In this document: one piece after another, positions 8,361-16,051 of the stretch
How the letters are laid out: the number at the start of each line of letters is the position of its first letter
How positions within the stretch are numbered: the first letter of the stretch is position 1
DNA from: Planctomycetaceae bacterium
Lineage (GTDB): Bacteria; Planctomycetota; Planctomycetia; Pirellulales; Pirellulaceae
Length of the DNA stretch: 64,000 nt
Assembly (NCBI GenBank): GCA_020638995.1
Contig: JACKHM010000001.1
Span: forward strand, 1 to 64,000
Direction of reading: 5' to 3'
Position numbers and translations under genes: made by a program
The notes under the pieces: generated by a model
Database searches by the model: none
What the model saw: only the letters and a program-made list of their open reading frames with translations
What the model was told of the DNA's origin: nothing

Positions 8361-8430
8361 CATAACGTTCGAGGTAACGGGGGGCGAGGAGACGAGCTTG
8401 ACTTCAGGACCGACTGCGCCGAGCCCTCCC
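8361..8430 (-). repeat. attC site K, left part (split by intron)
   Basis: Left core CATAACGTTCGAGG and inner sequence GGGGCGAGGAGACGAGC, ending GAGCCCTCCC at the intron boundary. The rest of the site (GTTCACCGCATTGTTCTGCG) lies 3.9 kb away at 12341-12360. Joining the two gives a sequence matching intact attC site L. Confidence 0.9.
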
Positions 8431-8584
8431 GGCGAGTAGATTGGAGTCTTTCGAGTTTAGGTCGAAGTGGGATTCACTGTTGGCCACTGGGTTTCCCGTT
8501 GTGGTGTCTCAAGATTACGACCGTGCTCAATTGAGTCTCCGCACCCTCTCAGAACCGGACGAGCGCGGTTAACGCATCCGGCTC
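8431..8584 (-). ncRNA. Group II intron domains V-VI, copy 1
   Basis: Domain V carries the AGC catalytic triad in GAGCCGG and the pairing arm CCGGTTC. Domain VI follows directly, with a candidate branch-point A and a long loop. The catalytic core appears intact, so splicing is plausible. Confidence 0.8.
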
Positions 8585-8610
8585 CCAGCTAACACTTGTC
8601 ACCAATCTTA

Positions 8611-9170
8611 TCATACCGCTCGGCTCATCGCGATCAGATCCGTCAGCCGCCGAGGGCTGGCAAGCTCGTGGCGGTCAGCGTACTTGTGAAACTCGGACCA
8701 GTTCATCGAATTCGACTGCGAACGGCGATTCAGCCAGCGATGGGCCAGCCACTTCGCCATACCGCGGAACTTCATCAGCCACGGCCAATTATCATTGATG
8801 CCGTAGTATTGATAGTGGCCGCGGAGCTTCGCATTCAACGTCTCCCACATCTCCGACAACGGGGTCGACAGGTGGTGGTGAAACCAATCCTTTAACGCAC
8901 GCACTTTCGCCTTGAACTTCTTCTTGGCCGTCCTCCGCTTCAACTTGAATCTTCCCGCGCGACTCCTGCCGCAGTAATGCGTAAAGCCGAGAAAGTCGAA
9001 CGTGCCGGGAGTCCCTTCACCCAGTCGCTGGCTATCGCGCCGGGAAAAACGGCCAAACCGTAGCAGCTTCGTTTTCTCCTCGGCCAGCGTCAGCGAGAAC
9101 CGGGCCAATCGCTTGGGCAGCACGTCTTGAAAACGTCTCGCGTCCGATTCCAACTCAAACGCCGCGATGA
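8611..9170 (-). CDS. Outer group II intron RT/maturase, copy 1, 3' part
   Basis: This segment encodes the part of the reverse transcriptase after the YADD motif, from FIAAFELESDARRFQDVL through the thumb and the maturase domain X (LNAKLRGHYQYYGINDNWPW) to the stop at 8611. It matches the corresponding part of the intact 501-residue copy at 17677-19182. It lacks its own start and is separated from the first 315 codons by the nested intron at 9171-11008. Removal of that intron at the RNA level would rejoin the frame exactly. No endonuclease domain follows domain X. Confidence 0.85.
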
Positions 9171-9244
9171 GTCGAGTAGCCCGGGGGAATCGCACCCCCA
9201 GGCCCTCACGGAACCGGACGTGAACCTCTCGGCTCATCCGGCTC
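9171..9244 (-). ncRNA. Inner group II intron domains V-VI
   Basis: Domain V at 9211-9244 is a textbook 34-base hairpin with AGC in the lower stem. Domain VI follows (GGCCTGGGGG, loop, CCCCCGGGC) and the intron ends CTACTCGAC. The RT stop codon TAA touches domain V, leaving no spacer. Confidence 0.88.
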
Positions 9245-10501
9245 TTATTGTCCAGCCGCGGGTCGGACTCCGTGAGACCACAACGCAAACAGCTGAGGCT
9301 CTCGCTGAGCCACACGGCCCAGCCAGTGAACAGCCTGACGCTGATGGTAACTAAATCGTTTGAACTTGCGTCGCACCCAGTACACAAGACTGCGTTCCAG
9401 GCTCCGCAAGACGGGTGTCAGGGCCGATGGATAATATCGACCATAATAATTCACCCAACCACGTACGAAAGGATTGACGAACTTCGCGATCTCCTCCAGG
9501 CTCTGGTTGTTACGGGTTCCCCCAATCCTCCACGACCGAATCGTGGCACGGATCGAGTTCGCCGCCTTGTTGCTCACACCAGGGAGAAAGCTGATGAACA
9601 GCTTACCCCACCGGTTCTTGGCTCGACGTGGACGAAACGTGTAGCCCAGGAAGTCGAACGAGGTATGTTCATGCGTGCCGCGTCGGTCATCGTCTTGGCA
9701 GTACACGATCTTGGTCTTCTCAGGATGAAGCTCCAAGTGGCATTCTGCTAGACGTTGTCGAATCGCCGCCAGCAGTGCCTCAGCCTCTTTCCGGCTGCGG
9801 GCATGCACGACAGCATCGTCGGCGTAGCGCGCGAATTGAACGTCCGGGTAGTTACGCCGCAGCCATTCATCGAACGCATAATGCATGAACAAGTTGCTCA
9901 ACAAGGGACTGATTACAGACCCTTGCGGCGAGCCCTTCGTTCGTTCTTCGAGGCGTCCGTCTGCGTGTTGCACCGGAGCTCTCAACCAGCGTTCTACGTA
10001 AAGTAGAATCCACGGAACATCCGTATGATGCCGTACCGCTCGCATCATTAAGTCCCAATCGAGATTATCAAAGAAGCCTTTGATATCAAGATCGATCACC
10101 CAGTCGCGACGCCAACAACGACGACGCGTTACCCCCACCGCATCCAACGCCGACTTGCCGGGACGATACCCGTACGAGTCTTCGTGGAAGTGTGGTTCGA
10201 CTTGCGGTTCAAGCATCAACTTCACGACCATCTGAGCGATCCGATCCGAAACGGTCGGAATACCTAGAGGTCGAGTCTGACCCGTGTTGCCTTTCGGAAT
10301 CTCGACGAGGCGCACCGGAGGTGGGAAGTAACTGCCGGACGACATTCGATTCCAGAGCTTGTAGAGATTCCCCTTCAAGTCTTTCTCGAAGTCCACCAGC
10401 GATTGACCGTCCACACCGGCCGCTCCGCGATTCGCCTTCACCTTCTTGTACGCGTCCCAAACGACTTGTTTTGGAATCGCATACGGCTTTGCTTCTGTCA
10501 T
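9245..10501 (-). CDS. ltrA: Group II intron reverse transcriptase/maturase (inner intron)
   Basis: A complete 418-residue LtrA-type protein. It shows ANRGAAGVDGQSL, IPKGNTGQTRPLGIPTVSDRI, YGYRPGKSALDAV, DLDIKGFFDNLDW, TKGSPQGSVISPLLSNLFMH, the catalytic box FARYADDAVVHARS, and HPEKTKIVYCQDD. The maturase domain is WVNYYGRYYPSAL. No HNH endonuclease domain follows. The ATG at 10501 is preceded by AGGAGG. Reverse transcription and RNA splicing of its own intron are the expected roles. It is clearly different from the outer RT in length and sequence. Confidence 0.95.
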   Translation of the reverse strand: MTEAKPYAIPKQVVWDAYKKVKANRGAAGVDGQSLVDFEKDLKGNLYKLWNRMSSGSYFPPPVRLVEIPKGNTGQTRPLGIPTVSDRIAQMVVKLMLEPQVEPHFHEDSYGYRPGKSALDAVGVTRRRCWRRDWVIDLDIKGFFDNLDWDLMMRAVRHHTDVPWILLYVERWLRAPVQHADGRLEERTKGSPQGSVISPLLSNLFMHYAFDEWLRRNYPDVQFARYADDAVVHARSRKEAEALLAAIRQRLAECHLELHPEKTKIVYCQDDDRRGTHEHTSFDFLGYTFRPRRAKNRWGKLFISFLPGVSNKAANSIRATIRSWRIGGTRNNQSLEEIAKFVNPFVRGWVNYYGRYYPSALTPVLRSLERSLVYWVRRKFKRFSYHQRQAVHWLGRVAQREPQLFALWSHGVRPAAGQ

Positions 10502-11008
10502 GAACTCCTCCTTTGCAGTTGGTTCAATTCATTAGCTGAACAATTCAACTCCTTCGCTCCACGTCCGTTACAGACGCTTCATCACTACTACGAGTTGATC
10601 CGTCCCTGTGCCTCGCATCGGTACTCAGGTCCTTGTGGTTCTGCCACTTGGACCGCTCCCTTAACATCGAGGCGACAGGTTCCCAGGTTACGCACACGAG
10701 CCTGAAACGGACTCACGCCACCTTTACGCCGGATGCCGCTCTGGCAGTAAGCGGATTGCTCCAGAGCTTATCCCGGATTAACGATCACCTCCCGGTTTTG
10801 ACATCGTTCCTACGCTTTCGACGGGTCATCAGTGGTTCATTTGCATTCGTCTTTCCGTTTCACACCTGACAAGGTCAAGCCTTGCCTTTTCCGTAACGCT
10901 CACGACCATGGCTCTTAACCACAGCCGCTTACGGTGGTTTGCAGCCTGCCTCCGCAGACCGGCTGCGAGGGACCTACCCTCATCTCGCACGCAAATTGCC
11001 TGGCGCAC
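10502..11008 (-). ncRNA. Inner intron 5' ribozyme region (domains I-IV start)
   Basis: About 500 bases without a gene between the intron 5' end (GTGCG) and the RT start. This is the expected place for ribozyme domains I to III. Several GC-rich inverted segments are visible but I did not fold it. No protein-coding signal. Confidence 0.75.
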
Positions 11009-11954
11009 AATCATCGGCATAGCGAATGAGGTACGCCTCGCCTTGCAGCCGTGGCCGCACGTCTCGCTCGAACCATAGGTCCAAGACGTAGTGCAGATAC
11101 ACGTTGGCAAGTAGAGGTGACAGACTCGAACCTTGAGGCACGCCTTCGTCCGTGTCCCAGCGACGACCTTCGATCATCACACCCGCCTTCAGAAAGCGCC
11201 GGATCAACCACAGCATGCGAGGGTCTGTAATCCGATTGCCGAGCAACTCGACGAGCCGCTCGTGACACACATGATCAAAGAAGCCAGCAATGTCTGCGTC
11301 CGATATCCAGTTCACTCTCTTCGTTGCGATGTTCTGACCGAGCACACTCAATGCCTGATGGCAGGAGCGTCCTGGGCGGAAGCCGTACGAGGTGTCGCAA
11401 AAGTCCACTTCGTAGATCCGTTCCAGAATCATCACGACCGCCCGTTGAACGATCTTGTCTTCCACGCAGGCGAGCCCCAGCGGACGCGTCTTGCCATCGC
11501 CTTTCGGGATGTCGCGACGCAGGCTGGGTTGGGGTCGGTAGCTTTGACGATGCAATCTGGATTCGAGGTCGAGCAGATTCTCCTGCAGCTTCTCCTCGTA
11601 TTGATCCACCGTCACGCCGTCGATTCCCGGTGCCTTGTCTCGCTTCAGCTTGCGGAAGGCGAGCCACAACAGGTCGTACGTCAACAGCGTATAAAGGTTG
11701 TTGAACGTCGCCGTGTGATCGTCTTTCGCTCTCTTGGTGATGCGATCCAGCCGAGTTAGCACCGAAAAACCGTCACTGTGTACGGTCGATGCCCGGTCTG
11801 CATCGCGTGTTAGCTTGGCGGCCTTCCCTCGACCGGCATTACCCGGCGTGGTTTCACGCGATTGGTCTTCGCGCTGCTGCGGTACTATTCCGCCATCCGA
11901 CTCCCTGAACGTCGTTTGCCTTTCTTGTCGTTTCGACTTGTCCGGCATACTCAA
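11009..11954 (-). CDS. Outer group II intron RT/maturase, copy 1, 5' part
   Basis: Encodes the first 315 residues of the outer intron reverse transcriptase. It has a long hydrophilic N-terminus, KRDKAPGIDGVTVDQYEE, IPKGDGKTRPLGLACVEDKI, YGFRPGRSCHQAL, DADIAGFFDHV and DEGVPQGSSLSPLLANVYLH, and ends at YLIRYADD, immediately before the inner intron. Without splicing, translation continues CAPGNLRAR into the inner intron and stops, leaving an RT with no thumb or maturase domain. The matching 3' part is at 8611-9170. Confidence 0.88.
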
Positions 11955-12340
11955 CCTTCCGTGATTGGTCTTCGCGTTAAAGTTAAGAACCTCAGGGCCT
12001 CACTGGTTGCCTTGACGACGTGGTGTGTAGCGCGAATGGGCCTTGGACTCCGGGTCTTCCCGCAGCACTCGCCATGACGCGTTGCGGGATGTTGCCTTCA
12101 GGCATGAACACACCCTGGGCAGGTTCCAATAGGTACAAAGATTTCGGAGCTCAATACCATTCAGGGCGGGCCAGCTACTCCCTACCTTTCATCCTCACTA
12201 CCTTTCTGTGTACGCTTCAACCAGCGACTTCGACGTTTGGTCTTATACGCTGGCTGCAACACTCGATACGGAGCCCTTGGCTAGAGGTTACTCCGGCGGG
12301 ATCTCCCCCCGCTCGTCTTCAAACCATTTCCAGTTCGCAC
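11955..12340 (-). ncRNA. Outer intron copy 1, 5' ribozyme region
   Basis: A gene-free 386-base stretch from the RT start to the GTGCG 5' end, expected to hold domains I-III. It is essentially identical to 19183-19568 in copy 2. The last 53 bases are also read through by the neighbouring phosphatase gene. Confidence 0.75.
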
Positions 12341-13019
12341 GTTCACCGCATTGTTCTGCGAGTTTGTGCATTTCGTTGAGAACTGCGAGTTGCCTTTGGC
12401 CAAGGCGAACAAGCGGGCGTTTGGACCGGATGAATTGTAGTGCTTCGTCTGGCGTCTGCGAATGCCCAAGATGCAAGAGCACGCCCGCCGCCATCAGACC
12501 GGTACGGCCGTGGCCCTCGGCACAATGAATGTAGATGTTGCCGGAAAGTTTCGATATCCGGTCGGACCATTCGTGTAACTGGCCAGACGATGGCACGAAC
12601 CCATCGAGTATCTGGAAAGAATGATACGTCAATGATCGCAACGCCTTGGGCTCGTTGAATTCGCAGGTGAGGTCAACGACATGGTCAATGTCATTAGGCA
12701 GTTCGCGAGAAAGTAGGCGGCGGCCAATGGATATGTTCTCGGTGAGCGTGTTGAACGCGGGCTCGCGTTTCACGATCCGCACGGCGTACCAGACGGCCCA
12801 CAGATAAAGCAGATAAGGCAGCAGCACGAGTTGTGTCATCGGAGACAAAAGACCGCGTTCCGACTTGCCGTAAACTCTTGGCCCAAGGCGAAGGTATCCG
12901 AGCGACACAATTCCGAAGCTGACAGCAGGCCAAAGTAAGAGAATTTGCCACCCGCGTTGAGACACGGGCAACATCACGAGCAGCACGGCGACAGTCGCGA
13001 ATAGGATTCCGTACTTCAT
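12288..13019 (-). CDS. Membrane-anchored dual-specificity phosphatase-like cassette protein
   Basis: A 243-residue protein. Three N-terminal hydrophobic segments (residues about 4-22, 26-44 and 60-82) are followed by a cytosolic phosphatase domain with ISIGRRLLSREL, VVDLTCEFNEP and the P-loop IHCAEGHGRTGLMAAGVLL, the HCx5R signature with the catalytic Cys and Arg, then a C-terminal helix. It resembles planctomycete membrane-DSP proteins. The last 17 residues, from ANWKWFEDERGEIPPE, are encoded by the 5' end of the group II intron inserted in attC K. The native C-terminus was therefore different unless the intron is removed. Confidence 0.8.
   Translation of the reverse strand: MKYGILFATVAVLLVMLPVSQRGWQILLLWPAVSFGIVSLGYLRLGPRVYGKSERGLLSPMTQLVLLPYLLYLWAVWYAVRIVKREPAFNTLTENISIGRRLLSRELPNDIDHVVDLTCEFNEPKALRSLTYHSFQILDGFVPSSGQLHEWSDRISKLSGNIYIHCAEGHGRTGLMAAGVLLHLGHSQTPDEALQFIRSKRPLVRLGQRQLAVLNEMHKLAEQCGERANWKWFEDERGEIPPE
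12341..12360 (-). repeat. attC site K, right part
   Basis: GTTCACCGCATTGTTCTGCG: the right arm end and right core of the attC whose other portion is at 8361-8430. Confidence 0.85.
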
Positions 13020-13037
13020 TCGGTATGCGGGTCCCTA

Positions 13038-13130
13038 TCGCAGAACGATTGAGGTAACGGGGGGGCGAGGAGAGGAGCTTGACTTCAGGACCGACTGCGC
13101 CGAGCCCTCCCGTTCACCGTTTTGATATGC
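13038..13130 (-). repeat. attC site L (intact; unoccupied intron target)
   Basis: Arms GAGGTAACGGG and CCCGTTCACCG. The inner sequence GCGCCGAGCCCTCCCGTTCACC (as two adjacent motifs) is the same target as in sites K and S but without an intron; the equivalent insertion point is 13111/13112. The right core has drifted (TTTTGATATGC). Confidence 0.85.
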
Positions 13131-13626
13131 TCTTTTTGCGTGTTTCTTCGACAACAGCGTAGGTATGGAACTCTGCGAGTACTTGATTCATCGGAATAAA
13201 CCCGCCACGCGAGACTGTATCACTGGAAATGATCGCGATTTCTTTCAAAGTTGGCACTGGATCGAGCCCAAGCCGTTCGGCGTCGACGACGAGATTAGCC
13301 AACGCGAACCATGTATCTCGGTAGTCTGACGGGCAATTGGCTAGCGAAACTGCCGCCACGCCAAGCCGCAAATAGCGGGCACCATCTTCTCCAGCAAGTC
13401 GTTTTCTCGCTTCTGACGCGTAGCAGTCAATAGCGTTGGCAAGTCGTTCATGATCGCGCGCACCGATTGCAGTTCTCAATGTGTCTCGATATTCAGCCGA
13501 GCCATTCAGATAAAGCTCCAGCCAAGCCTCCACAACCGCCGGGAAATCGGGCGGCCATACGTGATGGGCCATCCGAAACCTCGCGTCCCAAAGATCCATC
13601 TCTTTCAAGGTCGCTGCATCGATCAT
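13114..13626 (-). CDS. Hypothetical cassette protein
   Basis: A 170-residue protein if started at ATG 13626 (MIDAATLKEMDLWD), ten bases from attC site M; the open frame continues through the attC to 13680 but that part is attC sequence. It looks helical (FPAVVEAWLELYLNGSAEYR, RLANAIDCYASEARKRLAG, TWFALANLVVDAERLGLD) and ends with a basic KKSISKR tail encoded inside attC site L. No family recognised. Confidence 0.6.
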   Translation of the reverse strand: MIDAATLKEMDLWDARFRMAHHVWPPDFPAVVEAWLELYLNGSAEYRDTLRTAIGARDHERLANAIDCYASEARKRLAGEDGARYLRLGVAAVSLANCPSDYRDTWFALANLVVDAERLGLDPVPTLKEIAIISSDTVSRGGFIPMNQVLAEFHTYAVVEETRKKSISKR

Positions 13627-13637
13627 AGGGCTTGGAG

Positions 13638-13730
13638 CATATCGCCTGCCGTAACCGGGCGGCGACGAAAGGTTTTCCATTTCAAGACCGCCGGACTTCG
13701 CCGCTCCGGTTCACGGCTTGGTTCGTCGGA
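13638..13730 (-). repeat. attC site M
   Basis: Arms CGTAACCGGGCGGCG and CGCCGCTCCGGTTCACGG with one extra base, right core TTGGTTCGTCGG at 13718-13729. Confidence 0.8.
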
Positions 13731-13776
13731 TTTGTTGCGGCATTTGACTTACCAGTGGTATCAAAGCCGTTTCGAG

Positions 13777-14226
13777 TCAGCCAACACTGCGGGTTCGCAT
13801 GAAAGCATCGAACGACCGTTTTGCATTGTATCCGTATGCTGATGCGATATCAGCAATTGTCTTCCCGTTCTTATCGGCGATGTTGGGGTTGGCACCAAGT
13901 TCGAGATAAACGCCAACCACCGTCCAGTCAATTTCGTCGAGATTCTGTTGAATCGTTCCGTCGATTGCCATGTCAACGGCATGGTGCAAAGGCGTCTGGC
14001 CGTATTCGTCCTGAATGTTCACGTCTGCACCTGCTGCGACAAGTGCGCGGACAATTGCGCCGGTTTCATCATTCTCACCGGCGCACGCGATTGCAGATGA
14101 CCACGCGCGACCGGGCTTGTTCGGATCTGCGCCCGCGTTAAGCAATCGTTCAACAGCAGAGAGGCCTTGCCGCCACACTTCGTGGACAAGGGCGTCTTCC
14201 AGTGTTGCGTGTACCTCTTCTGTCAT
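13777..14226 (-). CDS. Ankyrin-repeat cassette protein
   Basis: A 149-residue protein with about three ankyrin repeats: LSAVERLLNAGADPNKPG, then IVRALVAAGADVNIQDEYGQ followed by TPLHHAVDMA, then VGVYLELGANPNIADKNGKT followed by IADIASAYGY. The TPLH and GADxN hallmarks are clear. No signal peptide, so it is cytosolic. It starts at ATG 14226, 13 bases from attC site N. Protein binding is the family role; partner unknown. Confidence 0.88.
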   Translation of the reverse strand: MTEEVHATLEDALVHEVWRQGLSAVERLLNAGADPNKPGRAWSSAIACAGENDETGAIVRALVAAGADVNIQDEYGQTPLHHAVDMAIDGTIQQNLDEIDWTVVGVYLELGANPNIADKNGKTIADIASAYGYNAKRSFDAFMRTRSVG

Positions 14227-14238
14227 GCGATCCGTTGA

Positions 14239-14335
14239 TCCGACGAACGACCACGATCACGGGGACCGAGGAGTAAAGTATGAATTCAAAACCGATTGCG
14301 CCGAGGTCTCCCGTGCATCGTCTGGTTCGTCGGAT
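14239..14335 (-). repeat. attC site N
   Basis: Left core CGACGAACGACC, arms CGATCACGGGGACC and GGTCTCCCGTGCATCG with one extra base, right core TGGTTCGTCGG. Confidence 0.85.
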
Positions 14336-14460
14336 TAGCGGCACTCACGGGATTGTCGAATTCAGTTGGGGCACATTGTAACCGGGTTTCATTTATGCAG
14401 CAAACACGAAGCCGAGGTCATGACGGACGACAGCAGGCGACATGAGGAAAGGAACGCCAT

Positions 14461-14892
14461 CTAATTCGCCCGCTGTTGTCGGCCAAACACTATCCAATTG
14501 ATTGCGGCAGCGATGAAAGTTCCAACGGCGGTACCAATTCCCAGCGTTTGAAACCTAAGCAGGAATAAACCCCAAAACGTCGGCGGAGAAGACCACAACA
14601 CACACATGCGAGGTGACAATATCCATCCGAGAAGGGTTCCAGCACAAACGAAGGCCAAGGTCCGATACCGGCAATCCGACTGGTAGCAAGCGAAGGCAAT
14701 AATGAGGAGCGCGGGAGCGTATTGGACCAGTAATAGTGTCAATACAAGGGTCGCGTTCGGAAATGCTGCGATGATCCCAAGCAGCGTACAGAAGATCGTT
14801 ACATTTACGAGTAGACGACGTAGCGTGAACTGTGACCATGCCGACTGATTCGATTTCTGAGCCTTGGGCATCAAATTGGGCGATTCTTGCAT
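14461..14892 (-). CDS. Cassette membrane protein (F-TLRRLL type)
   Basis: A 143-residue protein with a short basic N-terminus, the motif FTLRRLLVNVTIFCTLLGII typical of planctomycete membrane proteins, then further hydrophobic segments (LVLTLLLVQYAPALLIIAFA, FVCAGTLLGWIL, LGIGTAVGTFIAAAINWIVF), about four in all. Starts at ATG 14892, about 36 bases from attC site O. Function unknown. Confidence 0.7.
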   Translation of the reverse strand: MQESPNLMPKAQKSNQSAWSQFTLRRLLVNVTIFCTLLGIIAAFPNATLVLTLLLVQYAPALLIIAFACYQSDCRYRTLAFVCAGTLLGWILSPRMCVLWSSPPTFWGLFLLRFQTLGIGTAVGTFIAAAINWIVFGRQQRAN

Positions 14893-14927
14893 TTAGATCA
14901 CGCCGTCGATATTCGCTCCCATTGTCG

Positions 14928-15022
14928 TCCGACGAACGGTACGGATCACCGGGCGGCGGGAGCGAAGCATCCATTAGTGAAAGCCAACCACCGCCGCTCC
15001 GTGTGCATCCGATGGTTCGCCG
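14928..15022 (-). repeat. attC site O
   Basis: Left core GTCCGACGAACGG, arms GATCACCGGGCGGCGGGAG and CCGCCGCTCCGTGTGCATC, right core TGGTTCGCCG at 15013-15022. Similar to truncated site A. Confidence 0.85.
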
Positions 15023-15121
15023 CAAATTGCAGCGGGTATCGCCGAGCTCGTGCATCAAGGCTGAGTAAGTCATAGCAAAGGCATTGATGGCCACCAAACC
15101 GCAACATGCGATTCACTTAAG

Positions 15122-15367
15122 TTAGCGGTGGTCATCGAACAAACCATGTGATTGATCAAGTTTTTCGGAAATCGAGTCCGATGATTCATCCAGTCGACGG
15201 TTAGTAAAATAGAAAAGCGTCCCGACGATCTCACGCAAGATCAGAGTTGCGATAATTGAAGTTGCGAGCACTGCAAGCGGAGCGAGACCTCGGAAGGCAA
15301 ACCAGATCGCTACGTTGGTGATCAATACCGCCGGAATCCAGATCATCGCCTTGGTTGTTGGATTCAT
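15122..15367 (-). CDS. Small cassette membrane protein
   Basis: An 81-residue protein with two hydrophobic segments (AMIWIPAVLITNVAIWFAF and LAPLAVLATSIIATLILREI) and an acidic soluble C-terminus ending SHGLFDDHR. Starts at ATG 15367, 50 bases from attC site P. About 100 bases between its stop and attC site O contain nothing recognisable. No family recognised. Confidence 0.6.
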   Translation of the reverse strand: MNPTTKAMIWIPAVLITNVAIWFAFRGLAPLAVLATSIIATLILREIVGTLFYFTNRRLDESSDSISEKLDQSHGLFDDHR

Positions 15368-15416
15368 CGTCAGGACTCAAGTGTGGGACAATTCAATCGA
15401 TTGACCAATCGCCAGT

Positions 15417-15510
15417 CGGCGAACGACTGCAATCACCCGGTCGCGACGAGAGATCGTCCATTATAGAATCGCCCGACTTCGCGACTCGGGTGCATTGCTT
15501 GGTTCGCCGC
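15417..15510 (-). repeat. attC site P
   Basis: Left core CGGCGAACGACTG pairs with right core GGTTCGCCG at 15501-15509. Inner arms CACCCGGTCGCGACGAGAGA and CGACTTCGCGACTCGGGTG. The cleanest core pair in the array. Confidence 0.9.
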
Positions 15511-15566
15511 CCTCAAAACGCAATCCGCGGGTTGATCACCTAAGAGCGCGGTCGCCGCATTATGAA

Positions 15567-15935
15567 TCACTTCTTTTGGCCGATGCGGATCAAATTACCA
15601 TCCGGATCGACAACAGCAAATTCTCGCATTCCCCACGGCTTATCCTCAAGGTGGTCGATGCGCGGAATACCAGCTTTCGGCAAATTGGCCTTTGCGAACA
15701 CTTCGTATATTTGATCGACGTCCTGCACTCGGATGTAGCAACCCGCCGATGACTCAGTCGGGTCAAGCTCTGAGTCCGTGAAGAAGTGTATTTCCACCGA
15801 GTCACGGTTCAGAGTTGCGTAGAAATGGGGTGCACCCCAGATCTTGCCGTCAAATCCGAGTTGGCGATAAAAGTCCCGTGTGTCTTGCACGCATCGGCTG
15901 GGCAAGATCGGGATTGCAAGGTCAGGCGGTTGCAT
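15567..15935 (-). CDS. VOC-family protein, bleomycin-resistance-like
   Basis: A 122-residue vicinal-oxygen-chelate protein. It begins AIPILPSRCVQDTRDFYRQL, continues YATLNRDSVEIHFF, then GCYIRVQDVDQIYEVF, a GIPR turn, and ends KPWGMREFAVVDPDGNLIRIG, the standard order of the Ble/glyoxalase fold. This arrangement is closest to bleomycin-binding proteins, which sequester the drug as dimers. Whether it confers resistance is inference. It is the one cassette resembling the resistance cargo of mobile integrons. Starts at ATG 15935, about 22 bases from attC site Q. Confidence 0.85.
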   Translation of the reverse strand: MQPPDLAIPILPSRCVQDTRDFYRQLGFDGKIWGAPHFYATLNRDSVEIHFFTDSELDPTESSAGCYIRVQDVDQIYEVFAKANLPKAGIPRIDHLEDKPWGMREFAVVDPDGNLIRIGQKK

Positions 15936-15957
15936 AATTGTTGTTTTCAGATTTCAG

Positions 15958-16051
15958 CCGGCGAACGACAGCCGTAACGGGGGGCGAGGAGTGGAGCTTG
16001 ACTTCAGGACCGACTGCGCCGAGCCCACCCGTTCACGGCATTGTTATCCGG
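15958..16051 (-). repeat. attC site Q
   Basis: Left core CCGGCGAACGACAG, arms GCCGTAACGGGG and CCCGTTCACGGC, right core TTGTTATCCG at 16041-16050. Same type as K, L and S, but with CCCACCC where the intron target has CCCTCCC. Confidence 0.9.

Larger units (their letters stand above)
9171..11008 (-). mobile_element. Nested group II intron (inner intron of twintron)
   Basis: An 1838-base insertion within the reverse transcriptase gene of the outer intron, defined exactly by comparison with the uninterrupted copy at 18228-18240. On the minus strand it begins GTGCGCCAGGC at 11008 and ends GGCTACTCGAC at 9171, both group II consensus ends. Domain V is at 9211-9244 (34 bases, GAGCCGGATG ... CACGTCCGGTTC). 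It encodes its own reverse transcriptase. It differs in sequence from the outer intron, so it is a separate lineage. It sits after the first base of the Phe codon following YADD. Confidence 0.93.
8431..12340 (-). mobile_element. Group II intron copy 1 in attC K (outer intron of twintron)
   Basis: On the minus strand the intron starts GTGCGAACTGG, fitting the GUGYG 5' consensus, at 12340, and ends ...CTACTCGCC at 8431. It encodes a reverse transcriptase/maturase split by another intron. Domain V (GAGCCGGATGCG ... CGTCCGGTTC) lies at 8552-8584. A domain VI stem can be drawn from GAGAGGGU-GC-GGAG against CUCC-A-AUCUACUC, leaving a bulged A about eight bases from the 3' end as branch point, with an extended terminal loop of about 90 bases. 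It is nearly identical to copy 2 at 17497-19568; one difference is T versus C at 8569 in domain V. The flanking attC halves join exactly. Confidence 0.92.

Noticed and set aside
8611..9387. 258-codon frame joining the inner intron end to the outer RT C-terminus
   Set aside because: The first 70 codons are inner-intron domain V/VI sequence; the frame is a junction artefact, not a gene.
11133..11759. 208-codon plus-strand frame, repeated identically at 18361-18987
   Set aside because: Antisense of the intron reverse transcriptase; its duplication simply reflects the two intron copies.
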